A DNA stretch of 64,000 nucleotides. Origin: Schistocephalus solidus. Lineage: Eukaryota; Platyhelminthes; Cestoda; Diphyllobothriidea; Diphyllobothriidae. The translations under genes and the position numbers were made by a program. Position 1 is the stretch's first letter. Each line of letters starts with the position of its first letter. The notes beneath the pieces are model-generated. The model did not search any database, was not told the origin of the DNA, and saw nothing but the letters and a program-made list of their open reading frames with translations. Positions 1-51,205 of the stretch are shown here, piece after piece. The stretch is from contig WEDG01003327.1 of NCBI GenBank assembly GCA_017591395.1, positions 62,001 to 126,000 of the forward strand. The letters run 5' to 3'.

Positions 1-2635
1 TCTTAAGTTTAATATGACTATCCTTTGCTGGTCTTCGTGTACATAACTTTATGAACCACAGGAAGTAAAGTCTGCACGCCATTGATGTGTGGTTTTGCTG
101 TCCGGTTCGATAAAACTACCCACATTAGAAGTCTCCAACCTCGGGCACGCGATCCAAACCCAGGTTCACATGTTATTGAACAAACGGTCCGATACCATCT
201 GCGTTGCGATGAGTAATACTAGGCTGAGTGTAAGTGACGCTCATCAATATATATTAATCAAAACCTAGCCTGACCTCTTAGGTAATTTTCTGATTATTGA
301 GTGCTGCCCACAATGCGGCTACCCGCGAGGACGGCAAGTAAACACGAGGGACAAAACGCAATCCTTCCTGTCCCATCTAGCAATCAGACACGTTTAAATG
401 GAAAGCCTTATTTTAGCTACCATTGACCGGTGGAAAAACACCCTGGGGGACTTTCCATAACATAGCATAGGGATCATGGCAGGAAATCCAAGATAGTTAA
501 TGCATCCGGCAAATATCATGTCGGGTTTCTTGTTGCGTTTACAACCCTCTCCAGCACCCAGTGTAACCCATTAATCAAAACCCGATTCCTAAAATTATTG
601 TTTCAAAAGAACTGAAAGTTAGTCCATGTGCATGATCCCTCCCTTAAACAAATAAAAATAGTAAATACCTAGAAGCTGAATACTGCTCAATTAACTAACT
701 AAATAAAGGCTACTGCAGGAACGTACCCAGCGGCCAAGTCAAACACTCTGGTTCTTTGTCCTGAAGTTAAGGATAGACTGCGTCCTTCAGACTTCTTCTG
801 AGTGCATTCTCACGATCACTCCTTCCTCTGGAACAGGTTATATTAGTCGAACAGCTAGGCACCAATCAAAATGAAGGCACGTGCACAACCCTGTTTGGCC
901 AAAGTAAGGCATGGGAAAGTCCAGCTCTGGGGGGCAGTTTTGGCCCGCCGGGTTGACAACGACCACTGGATAGCCGTACGAAGAACCGGCGAGATACTGA
1001 AACATCCCCCACGCAAGCGGATACTTTTTACGATAGAGGCGGGGACCGCATGATTATCCATCAAAGCTTGTGTTCACAGAAGTTGTTTTTTTCAAACCCT
1101 GCAGCTACCTTGGCCCAAGTTGAGTCCCATATTATCTTGCCCGCAGCTTACCACATCGCATTACGCCGAAAAAAAACACAAGCAAAACCTACAGGTTCAT
1201 TCACCACCTGCCTCCTGTTTTAAATTTTTTTATAATTCTCTACCGATCTGACGATTGCCGACTTTGACTTCTCCTATGCTTACGCGAACAGCATTGCTGA
1301 GCTGTAAATTATCGCTTAAGGAAATCGAGTGTCCGCAGGTAAGTGAATTTCAGAATCCTCTTCACCATATTGCAAGTAAAAGTCTAATATCTTCCTTCAA
1401 GACAAAAATAGGAGGATCATTCGCCGTTTAATGCCAGATAACGTTTCTTCACGCTCTCCAGAGTGAAAATTGGGGTACGCGACCAAAGCAACTGGATCTG
1501 TTTGCACAACCTACCATATGTCTTCGGATGGCACCATGAAATTATTTTACAGATCGAAACAACACGGAAACAGAACTCGGGAAATGTTAATTAATACGCT
1601 GACCAACGAAATGATCGTTTTAATCTTGTTTGTCCTAAGTGTCGTTAGCTAAAGATGAACAGGCTGGAATAAAAAAAACGTGAGTCCGTCACCTTAGGCA
1701 GCTGAAAGCATGAAGCGTCCACACGTGACCGAACACCCTTCGATTTGCCTGGTAATTGGAACTGAGTGCAGACTAGAAGACTGGCACTGCGCCCTGAATA
1801 GAAGTAGAACAGTTGAGCGTTACCATCGATACCGCTGCACCCGACGACCTCTTATAAGGTTAACCATAGCATGTTGTGGGTCAGAGTAATGATAATGTCA
1901 TGGGACATGCTCGTCCCTTAGTGCCTTTCGGCTCGCTCTCGAGCCCCGCCAGCAGTTGCACAAAGACTAGGTGGACTGGACTGATCATTTGTTGTCAGCC
2001 ATACCCACTGCTAGGTTCTGCAATCCCTGAGGCTCGAGCATGCAATCTGTTGGTTGGAAGTCCAACGCCCTAACTGCTGAGCCACGGCCTCGTTGTTCCA
2101 CCGCTTTCCATCGGGTTTATAAATAATGGTAGATGGTCGCCTACCAATAACGTTACGGGACCTAATCGGCCAGATTGTGTCTTGGGACTCACTCTCGAAC
2201 CCCATCAGCAGTCGTAGGGCGCTGGCTGGCTGTGGACGCCTAATAAACTTGCCTTCCTCATCTTTCAGCCAGTAATAATAATGCCAACCTCCTCTACATT
2301 CGTAGAAAAGACATTCATCGACCAGGTTACGGGTCATGCTCATCCAAATGTGATTTGGAATTCAATACAGAGTCCCGAATTAACTTTCAGTACCCCAAAA
2401 ACCTACTCGATATAGTGCTGTTAGAGCCCTAAAGCCAGCTCTGGAGTTGTGGGTTCAGGATACGAGGAAATGGGCGGTTTTTTGTGACGTTCAGTTTATC
2501 AGTTGTGCGAGTGCCTAAGCCCGCAACACGTATGCGATGTTCAAACTTGGCTGCCTTCTGCCACTTGGCCTCGCACAGGCCTCATCTGATAGTTATACTT
2601 AGGCAAGTGAGAACGTGTGTGGAAAGTCTGTATAC
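1..2635. other. Region downstream of last recognised exon
   Basis: It should contain the remaining Jagged exons or an intron. I looked on the minus strand for a transmembrane segment and a basic cytoplasmic start and found nothing convincing. Two SINE pieces lie at about 1895-2245. A GC-richer open stretch at 855-1064 is open on both strands but matches nothing I know. Confidence 0.5.
1895..2245 (-). repeat. tRNA-derived SINE, two partial copies
   Basis: Reverse orientation. The tRNA-like head at about 2025-2095 has a B-box-like GCTCGAGCCTCAGGGATT context and the complement of 'GTGGCTCAGCAGTTAGGGCG'. The tail motifs 'ctctcgagccccgccagcag' near 1935 and 'ctctcgaaccccatcagcag' near 2191 mark two units. 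The same family recurs at least nine times in the window. Confidence 0.7.
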
Positions 2636-41505
<38,870 letters not shown>

Positions 41506-41659
41506 GAGGGCAATTTTTCGGTTCCGAAGAGAAAGAGGAGTAGCCAGTTTGGATTTTGGCGTTGCTAGCACGAGGACTTCCTGTGCCGCGTTGCCTTCAA
41601 CCTTCGCAAATGCCGCAACCAACGTGCCGCTTGTTGTAGTAGCCCACTGGCTAACGGAT

Positions 41660-41715
41660 GGAGCGGGGGTGGAGGGGGGGTGGGAAGTCTGGGGTGGAGG
41701 GGTGGGGTGGGATGC
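41660..41715 (-). promoter_or_regulatory. C-rich tract upstream of Jagged-like start codon
   Basis: The plus strand has repeated G runs ('gcgggggtggaggggggg', 'ggggtggaggggtggggtggg'), so the sense strand of the gene is C-rich here, about 155-210 bases before the ATG. It may be in the 5' UTR or promoter. No TATA box or initiator could be assigned. Confidence 0.35.
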
Positions 41716-44700
41716 AGTCTTGAGGGCCTGGGATAGGAGGAGACATTGCAGTACGCGGACTCGTCAGGCCCGACCATTTTAATCCAATCAAAACTCTACA
41801 TTTTTCGCATGCAGAAAAACAGGTGTCGGGTCAGCAAAGAGGCACAAAAATGGCGCAGCAGATGGAACATGTTCTCTCCGGGCCAGCCTTACCGAAATAA
41901 GCCAGAAAACGGTAGATAGTCGCAAATAATCCCTAAAGGGCTTAGAAGAGACACAATTAAGTAGCCCACTGATAGCATTGGCAAGCACAAGTAACGTGAA
42001 CACAAAATGCACCCGTTTGATAGGCGGAATCTCGGCAGAGGTGAGTATTGACGAGAGGAAAAATGTAGATAGAGGCCCAAGATGCTGCATACCTTTGCCA
42101 GATGGTGTCGAATAGGTTCGGACCCGACATTTTCACAGACATTGGAGGAGAATATTACTAATCTTCACGGAATTCTATGGAGTAGAATTACTAGACCACT
42201 TTCGCTCCTTGAACACAGAAAAATTTCCACTTGTCTTGGCATTGGGAGCATTAAGTCGGTAGAATTTGCTCAATCTATTCAGTGCAGAGGCCCATCAATT
42301 TTTATCTTCTTGATGACCAAAAAATTATTCAGCAAGGCGACTTGTTTTTGAAATGACTGAAATCTATGGATAAATCAATCTTCCCTATGTACGATCAGCT
42401 CAAAAACCCCCTTGCATCTTTCATGAAAGTTTATCCTGCCTCATCTCGAGAGAATCTTCCAGGCGCTCTATAGCACAACGTCTGGTTCTTGCCTACAGAG
42501 CAGCTTCCATGCGGAAGTTGATTTAATTATTTGTAAGCACCCATAAATGGTAGGAGCTCCAACATACCCTCCTTTTATTAGGAATGAAATAGTTTTTAGG
42601 CTGGAGATCGTAATTGAAGCAGAAACTTCAATTAAAACCAGGGTTTCATATGTCTTTGAAAATCCTTCCTTATTTTTGATCCCGATTATGAACTTCATAC
42701 ATCTTATTTTCTGTGATAAACATTTGAAAAACACATTTTCATGAATCTGTCACTTTAACCTCACAAAATGTAATCGAAAGTATGAGGTCGAACCTTCCTG
42801 GGTTACAGGCCGATTGGGTTTGATATAATCACGAAGGGTGCGAAGTATTTCAAACAAAGATTTCGCCGAATATTTGAGTACAGGAACACGAACTTCTGTG
42901 AGAATGTTTGTCCTGATGATGATTCCGTGCCCAAGTTCATCAACATAAATTTACTTGATGGAAAGTTAAAAGGTGAGGGCTTCACCGTTACGCCCGTCCT
43001 CATCTGCGTTCAAGGATTGAACTTACCTCTTGAATTTAATTAGTTAAAAAAATTGCAAACTCGATGTCAATTATAAAAATCAAAGCATTACCTTTTTAAA
43101 ATTTTGCTTTTGCCAGTAGAATATTGAAAAAATTCCCAATACACCTCTTCTTAGGCATAAGTCTGAACCAAATTAACGGCTTAATTGACGTTGAAAAAAG
43201 TCGTGAAAATAGCCTTTTTTAACTAAACGAGCTGTAGTATCAAAGGATGTCACAGTTTGGTCATTGGGCTTTTCAATCACTATGCAAATATACTATGTTG
43301 CCAAATTTTAATAATATACACAACCTGTTACTTCGTGGTCAGGTTACTTTAAACCATTTTTAGCTGTTCCCAGAGTCATCAGGTACTTTATCAAAAAAGA
43401 ATGTCTCTCATTTTTTTAGTCCGCCATGTTGAAGCACAAGTCAGGTATTGTAGTTCTAAGTAACGGGAGATGGTTTTACGGCCTTCTTTTGTGCCTTACG
43501 TCCTGAGTTTGACAGATAGAAATCAGACTCACGGAACAGGTTCTGGACAGACATGATTGTACGAACCTCGCAAGTAATAACGTAACCATGCACTAAATTC
43601 TAAGATGGGAACATATTTCTGTTTCAAATCTAAACCAAAAAGCAACCTGAAACAAATTCTGTACCTTAATCTTAAGCCTAGTCTCCTTAGAATTTAGTGT
43701 AATGCTACCTACAGTACGGGGGTTCTATACCCAGTTCTTAACGTGATTACTGTAGAAGCAGCTCACTATCTAGTTTGTGGATTGTAAAACCCATAAGGGT
43801 AATTTTAAGTCCTCCGTATAGTTCATCATCTGACGTCGTGTCATTTTTGAAAACGTTCTTGCATGACTTTGCTCACCTGCCTGGGAAGCAGCTCAGGTGA
43901 GAGAATTCCCAGAAGGGCCACTGCGTTTATTAGAACAAAAGGTCCAGGTTGAGATAGAAGAGTTTCTTCTCTGTGACCGTTTGTATAAGCATCCTACTTC
44001 AAAGTATTAAATAATTAATCATGGATTAACGTCTTTAGGTGCTGTTTAGTAACAAGGTGAGTTTTAGATTAACAGAGAAAATGTGCGAGCGAAAAGATTA
44101 AACAAAGATTATTTTCAGTGCTTATTACTTAAATGCAACACAAAATACAGAAAACTTACGGACAGCGGAAAAGGACATTTTTCTGTCCAATTTAAATACA
44201 AAAGCATAAACTATACAAGAAACTTACTTGAAAAATCGGATTAGGACTTTAATCTATGATATACTAAAAATAGGAAAAAATACAAAATTAAAGCATGTGG
44301 CATCCCAGTTTTTAGTAAATTAATATCTTTCTACTTAAGATGGATTAAGGATGAGCAAACATCATACAGTTGAAGTCAATTGAAAACCTCGGTTAAGTTG
44401 GCATGGTCATGTTAAAATTCAGGTGGATTTTAACCGAAGCTCGTGGCTTTAGACCGTAAAGACCCCCAGCTATTTACAGTTTTACGGTTTTTCAGAACTC
44501 AGCATCGCCTGCAACACTGACCCCGACTATTTGCTCTGCTTATGAGTCCTTGAGAAAGCTTGGATTTTTGTGTCAAACTAATTGCCATGGAACACGATCG
44601 CAGGCTAATTCCTGCCTGGCATGCTTAAGGCTTATGGTGTAGCCCATTTTACGCCACTAGCGTAATCGCATTCCCAAAACCCTTGTCAAAATAGTATATT

Positions 44701-47700
44701 TGCTGGGCCCAGTGAGAAGGATGCAATTAAATTTCAGTGTATATGCTCCTTTAGAGGCCATTGCACCAGCTCACGATTTTGTACTTCAACAAAGCCAGTA
44801 TTGTGGTTGAGTTCTGTCGAAGGAAGGCAGGAGAGAGAGAGAGAGAGAGCGCAATGCCAATAGCTTGCAGTGGGGCTTAGCCACTATAACTCAGAGCAAT
44901 ACGGTGTGGGTGGGAACACGTGAGGCTGTGCTTGGGTCAGAGTACCTGGCGTGCTCGAACGAAAGCCTTCCACGACATAAGACCTGTTTGATTTACCGTA
45001 TGCCCACAGCTAGATAGCTCACTATTCACAAGATGGTTACTACCGTCCATAAATTCCGCAGCACGAGTCACCTTTACCATAAAATGCTGGCCCCTAGAGC
45101 AAACTATGAAGAAACAATCATGGCCCTTTAAGCCGATAGTTAAAATGATAATTAATGCATAAAAGAGTAATATAAGCAAAATATGAGCGAATTCCTACGG
45201 GCATTTAAAATGCATGGAACAATTAAACACTGCTGGAGAAACATAGGGTGGGTCACTGGACTGAAAATTATGTTTGATTGTGTCGTTAAAAGACAAAACG
45301 CGAGTCCCAGTAAGTAATAAAGAAGATGCTGTCAATGACTATGAGATCGAGCGTTAATCCCAAACGTCAGTCGAATAAAATTATTGTCCCAGCAGTCGCG
45401 TCTATGTTTCATACTACTGCAAATGCAACCTTACTTAAGCAGTATTTTCGACCGTCGATCAGAAGGCTTCATCGCATACCGCTAGTATAAATAGCGTATC
45501 ACAAATTCAATATGATTATTAGCCTGTGTAGAAGGAAAAAAACAGAATTGAAGTGTATGTTGTTATTTGTTGAAATTCAGCGATATTGTCCGATATATGT
45601 AGTCTAGGAATAAGCACTTAATTTTAGTTAAGAAATGACGCAATAATACTGGCTTTTCTCGACCCTTAATTTGGTTGACTACTACTGGACATGAAGCATA
45701 CAGCGTGATCCACAGATGAGGTACCAGTCCATGAGTACCAAGATAATCTTTGTATTGACATGTAAATTATTTAAATTTGTTTCCGAGCAATGAAAATCTC
45801 GTCGTCGGAAAAGTATAAAGGCAAGTGAAGACTATGTTTTTATCAACTCCATTTAAAATGGTAGTGGATATTCCTCTAAGTAAATCGTGTTATGACGACT
45901 TGAGTACCTGCAAAGTGAGTTTGAAAGGTGAACACTAAGTGTAACCTTTCTAAATGGAGTATGATTTAATTTCTGTCAGCAGAGGAAATGGGAAAAAGTT
46001 AATACTATCTAAGTAGCGCTATAATGCAATTTCTTGTGCGCACTTAAAGGGTACTACGCTATCATCATAGCAACAAAGCCACATGATGATGACAATTTGT
46101 TCTGGCCTCCTAAATGCTGCGTTATCAATGCGCCAACTCAATGGCATATATTAAGATATTTTTGATTGCCAATACGTCCCAGGGTTTTGTGAGCTTTCTA
46201 AAGAGGGACTAAATAGCATTAAGTTAGAAAATACTAGGGACCAGTCCAAACGGAAGTAAAATTTTAAGATATACAGGAATCAGTAAACTATTTTTCATAC
46301 GGAAACGCACCAGTTGTTCATGTGTGTTTTCTAAAAGGGCATAAATATGCTTCTGATGAAGGTTTAATTTTCGAAGAATTCTTCACGAAACATATGAGCG
46401 AATGCATTTATAAGTAGAATACACATCACGTATGAAAAAAGCTGTTCTCTTAAAGGTAATTGTAATACTATTTAGGGCATGGTCTGGAACTGCGCTGCCC
46501 TCATGAATCGGTTTTGGAACCTCACTTAAATAATATATTTCGTTTGGAATCCTACGGAAAAATCTTGAGGAGCTATCACTTATTTATTTTTTTGCGTCCA
46601 ATAAGGCAGACACTGAGCGTAGGTTTTATTTGGTTTGGGTGGGTACAGTCTACGAGTAGTCATAACTGGAGGTGAAGTGCAATTTAAAAAAAATAGATTT
46701 TGTCCCTTAGCCATTTAACGGAATAATTTTGCTCACTTTATCCTGCTTGCTGTTAAGCCCTGGCAGATATGCACCATTTTATGCTATTTTATTAAATGGG
46801 CTTGCACCCTTTGGGACCATCCACATTCGAGTGAATCATTCAATATACCATTTTATTGCCATCCTCGTACCACTTCACCTCCTGATAAACAATCGCGAGT
46901 TCTTTAGACAACAAAAGACATTGAAATTAAATGCTAAACTTATACCATCAGGGTTTTGGATGAACACTTATAATTTTCAGTGTTATGGATATAAAATGTT
47001 CGATTGAAATTGCCACGTCATTTTTTACCATTAAGGATTCGAACATTTCCTGTTAAATTTTGCTACGTCTGGTGTCAAATTAAAACTGAACTTATGCACT
47101 TTTCTCTCAGGAGAATGTGACCAGTTAAAAAAATATATGACCACATTAATACCAAGCTATACCACGCTTCAATTTCTGTGGCTTTACCCAATCGCAGATT
47201 TTATTTCAAGCGTATCAAAATATAAATATCACGGATTTTTGTCTGGTTCGTAATTTTTGAGAAAAATGGGCCTTTTATTTCTGGTACAGTGTTCTTCATT
47301 TGATATACGCAGTTGAGTTCATACAATTGTACAAACAATGTGTTTACATACATATTTACGATTAATCCTACACAATATCTAAGGAAATATAAATGGCTCA
47401 TGCTGTATAACTATATCAACAATATTTTGAATACTTTGGATAGAATAATAAAAACTAAAAATAAAGAAACATTATCATATAGATATATTGTTTGCATTTT
47501 GCAGAGTTTCAATTTTTGCTGGGGCTCTGGGTGCAACCTTCGGGATTGAGGAGGAACCCCTGCATGATTATATTTTCGAAGGTGACGTTGCATCATCTGT
47601 CGCCTATGATTATGATTTAATTATAATCTACTCAACCCGAATGACGTTGTTAGTGTTAAACCATCCATTTATAAAAAAACCATTTTGGCTGTCAACAAAT

Positions 47701-48137
47701 AATATTTATACACAAACAAACATTATAGAGCAACTGCCGGAATATCCGGTTTTTATTGAGCTTTTGAATCAGTTTCACTTATATTTATTGCATTATCTTT
47801 CTAAATTCAGATTCCCTGTAGTATTAAAAATTTCAAAAAAGTTTTTAGATATAGTGTATCAAAGTTATTTAAGTATATTTGAAGCTAACATGCAGTGCCT
47901 TTAAGACCCTATTGGCAATGGAACATATAGCCTTAAATAAACATAAACATGTTACTTAAAAGGCGTCAGTAACATAAATTTATAGATATGATTGTCAACG
48001 TGTGGTTCTGCAACCTGGAATCCACAGTTGTGGAGGACAATGTTAACATCAACAAATATTCATCCCATTTGGCCGTATACACGTGAAAAGCAGTTGATTA
48101 CTGCACCAACGTTGTTGCGTGCAGATAAGCGGTATTT
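41716..48137. other. AT-rich upstream region without recognised gene
   Basis: No domain-bearing frame was recognised. It contains a (GA)n run at about 44828-44850 and a copy of the Penelope-end motif at about 45295-45415 (minus orientation). The open frame at 47488-47904 (138 codons, plus strand) is AT-rich and matches nothing I know. Confidence 0.5.
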
Positions 48138-48960
48138 TTAATATAAATCCTGTTTGTGCTTAAATGAATCCGTTGTTTCCACCGTCATTCCCTCCTCCGG
48201 AATCCCATTCCAGGCATCAAAAACTCGCTGCGAAAACGAGTGTTCATAAATATATAAGAGATATAAAGTTCCTCGAAGTTTGAAGGTGTTCTTAGGTAGG
48301 TTTTTTGTTGTGGCCAGTGCAAAGAAATCAACAAAGTACAGGGCAAAGTTTCGGTTCCTTACGATCCCGTAGATATGTATGAAGATCTCCTCGGATCCGT
48401 CTGTACTCAAAAGGAAGTAGAGTAAGCGCATCAAGTCTGCATTCGTACGATAAAGCAGTTAGGCCTTTCAAGATTTTCTCCACCCTTCTTTGAACATTTT
48501 CCAGCAACGAATAACCCTTTTTTGGCTAGGACCGCAATGCCTGGAAAAAATAAGGACTCTTCCAAATAGCTCTTTATCTATATCTATGAAAGCTCTTTTA
48601 CTGGGAAGAGGACCTGCTTGCTTTTTTGGCCAGCCTGAGGCAATCAGAGGAGGGGTTTACAGATGACAAAACGGTTATCCCAAGGTCTTTTTGTTCATTT
48701 ACATTTAACAGGCCCCTTTCGCTGAGAAAGTATTGATGAGCATCTCCATCGGTCCTCACCTTCTTCGTTTGGAGCTGCATTAGGACAAACTTCTCAAGGT
48801 TAAACCTCAGCAAGCACTCATGAGACGATTCGTTTAGGCGATTGAGCGCTTCTAGCAGGGTCAGCTCCTTAGTCTTCCAGCTGATTTTTCGACATCTGCA
48901 CATAAAAAGTACTACCGGCTGAAGGTAACTGCGCATATCCGCTGGTAATACGCTTCAGAG
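48138..48960 (-). mobile_element. Non-LTR retrotransposon (LINE) reverse transcriptase remnant
   Basis: The minus-strand frame has LNRLNESSHECLLRFNLEK, then HQYFLSE, then QKDLGITVLSSVNPSSDC and LRLAKKASR, matching the end of the RT palm and thumb of Jockey/CR1-like LINEs (W-x-L-x-F-N-x-x-K-C, K-D-L-G-I). Further down, in another frame, HSFSQRVFDAWNGIPEEGMT matches the C-terminal 'F-x-x-R-V-x-x-x-W-N-x-L-P'. Upstream catalytic motifs are absent and frames shift, so it is a 3' fragment. Confidence 0.8.
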
Positions 48961-48962
48961 GT

Positions 48963-49583
48963 GTTCAAATGGTCAGAAAGGAGAAGCGATCGCTGGAACA
49001 AGAAGTTTACTTGCCTAATGTTTCGGATTCTCACTCGAACTCGTCACCAGAGACAGTAGTAAATAAGTACGATAGAGGACCAAGGTGAGCAGTATTTATA
49101 GGACGTAGTGGACACGCGATCACTGCAATTGACAGCTCTCGTGATCACCACTGTGCATCTTAATTGATGCGATGAAAGCTTGGCCGTCTGCGTCCGAGCC
49201 GTTAACGGCCGTGATTTCATCATCCATGTTGGATGTGGGTGTGATAATGACCCAGCAATTTGGCTCACTGTCATTGGAAGTGTCGCTCACCCACGTCCTC
49301 CCCACGTGACCCATTTCCCTGCACTTCTTAATGGACTGTGAGCTTGAGAACCATGACTCGAGCAACTTGCAGCTCACGCGGTTATCACATCTTGTGAGAA
49401 TTGGGGTCTCTTCAATCTTGATGATATGAACTGGTTCCGTGGAGTGAGCTATAAATACTGGTCACCTTTTACCTATATCAGCCTTAAATGCTACTGTTTC
49501 TGGTGATGCGCTTGAGTAACAATTCGAATCGTCAGGCCAGTAATTGTTTTGTCCCAGCGACCGCTTCTCCTTCTGAGCCGCAT
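48963..49583 (-). mobile_element. Penelope-like remnant bounded by inverted repeats
   Basis: The minus-strand frame at about 49120-49450 reads EPVHIIKIEETPILTRCDNR then VSCKLLESWFSSSQSIKKC, like the C-terminal tail of GIY-YIG Penelope-like proteins (L-L-E-A-W, S-I-N). It is flanked by inverted repeats of about 85 bp: 'ggagaagcgatcgctggaacaag' from about 48968 and its complement ending 'cccagcgaccgcttctcc' near 49580; the copies keep pairing as far as 'caccagagacagtagt'. The GIY-YIG catalytic core is missing. Confidence 0.68.
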
Positions 49584-50619
49584 CCTGGAACTCGTCTCTT
49601 CGCTTCTATCAACAATGGTTAAATGTTATTAACAACCCTGCATATAGGTATCATATAGGGAGAAACATCTGTTATTTGAAAAAAAGACACAGCCATCTCT
49701 TATCAAGCATAGGGATTTTGTGTTATTACTCCTGCTCAGAGTTCCCTATCATTAATAGGAATTTTCATGTCCGAACGACTTTTCTTCAAAAAGAAGTATT
49801 AAGATGTAATTTTCTTGCCTACAAACCTAATAATATACCATTCCAAGAAAATAATTTTTTTAAATCGCAGTTTTGACCCTACTGTCTTGCTTTGAAGTTC
49901 CAGTCTAGAGGCGAGTCCATAGTCGATTGACCGGTAATCAAGCAAGTCGCCAGCAAATGTCACCTAGACAGTGAGGAGCTGAGGTTCAAACCTCGATTCT
50001 TCGGATAATGTCTACCTGGCTCAAATGGCGTTAAATATAACCAGCGGCTTGCCCTCATATCAGCAATTTCAGTCTTCTCTACTTCGTTGACAGTCCTCTT
50101 GACCACCAAGTACTTAATTTTATGCCACCTGCAAGGGCTCTGGATCAAAGTTTAAAGCCAAAATGGCACTGAGATTATTATTTTTTTGAAATCAGGACAG
50201 GTTAGGAAACTCCACGCTGACTTGAATAAAAATATGATGTCAAGCAGTTGACAAAGAGCAGAGACGCTGATAACTCCGCTTGTTAGGTGGATTTGCGGTT
50301 TGTTGTTGGAGTGGTCGGATTTGGTAGCAAGGGATGAGGGCGTAGTAGTTGCGGTATATAATTTATTGGTCGCAGCGATTTCGCCTCAGCGTGAAACTTC
50401 TTTAGGTGGTCAAGGAGAGAGACATTTACATATCTCAAAATGCGAGGAATGCTTAGCTCTCAAGCAACATAGGACAGAGCTAGTTTCGTTGCAGCGTTAA
50501 AGAACGCTAAGGATACCATACCTACCGAAAAAGCGAAAGAACAGACCTAAAGGGATGACGGGGACAATAGGCGCTGAAACACTTGAGGAATTAGACAAAA
50601 TTGAAACATTATATTACCG

Positions 50620-51205
50620 ATAACAGGGAGACTGGAATGGCTATTTCTAGCTTATTAGTCGTCAACAGCCAGCCATAGCCAACCCCAGGCGCTGCGGCGC
50701 CCGAGGCTCGAACTCACGACCAGTCGGGCCGAAGTCCAACGCTCTACCCACTGCGCCGCGAGCTCGTTGTCTTGCCGGTTTCGATCGGGAATATAAATAA
50801 TGGTAGTTGGGTGCTCACCGATCGGTTACAGGACTCACTGGTCCCGTTGTGCCTTGAGGTTATCTCTAGAGCCCCGCCAGCAGCCACAGAGCAGCTAGTA
50901 ATACAGGCAGAATGATATTACCGACAAAAACCAGGGAGACTGGAATGGCTATTTCTGGCTTATTAGCCGTCATCAGCCAGACATACCCAACACAAGGCGC
51001 TGCGGCGCCCGAGGCTCGAACTCGCGACCTGTCGGGCAGAAGTCCAACGCTCTACCCACTGCGCCGCGAGCTCGTTGTCTTGCCGGTTTCGATCGGGAAT
51101 ATTAACAATGGTAGTTGGGTGCTCACCGATCGGTTACAGGACTCACTCGTCCCGGATTGCCTTGGGGTTAACTCTCGAGCCCCACCAGCAGCCACAGAGC
51201 AGTTA
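50620..51205 (-). repeat. Two tandem SINE copies with 308 bp period
   Basis: Nearly identical direct copies: 'gaggctcgaact' at 50703 and 51011, 'agctcgttgtcttgccggtttcgatcggga' at 50761 and 51069, 'gctcaccgatcggttacagg' at 50813 and 51121. Each has a tRNA-like head with minus-strand box GAGTTCGAGCCTCGG. They are the best-preserved copies in the window. Confidence 0.88.

Noticed and set aside
41506..41622. Upstream extension of exon 1 as coding sequence
   Set aside because: It begins with TTG, not ATG, and the signal peptide starts neatly at the ATG at 41505.
47488..47904. Plus-strand frame of 138 codons, AT-rich
   Set aside because: Composition like the surrounding AT-rich DNA and no recognised family.
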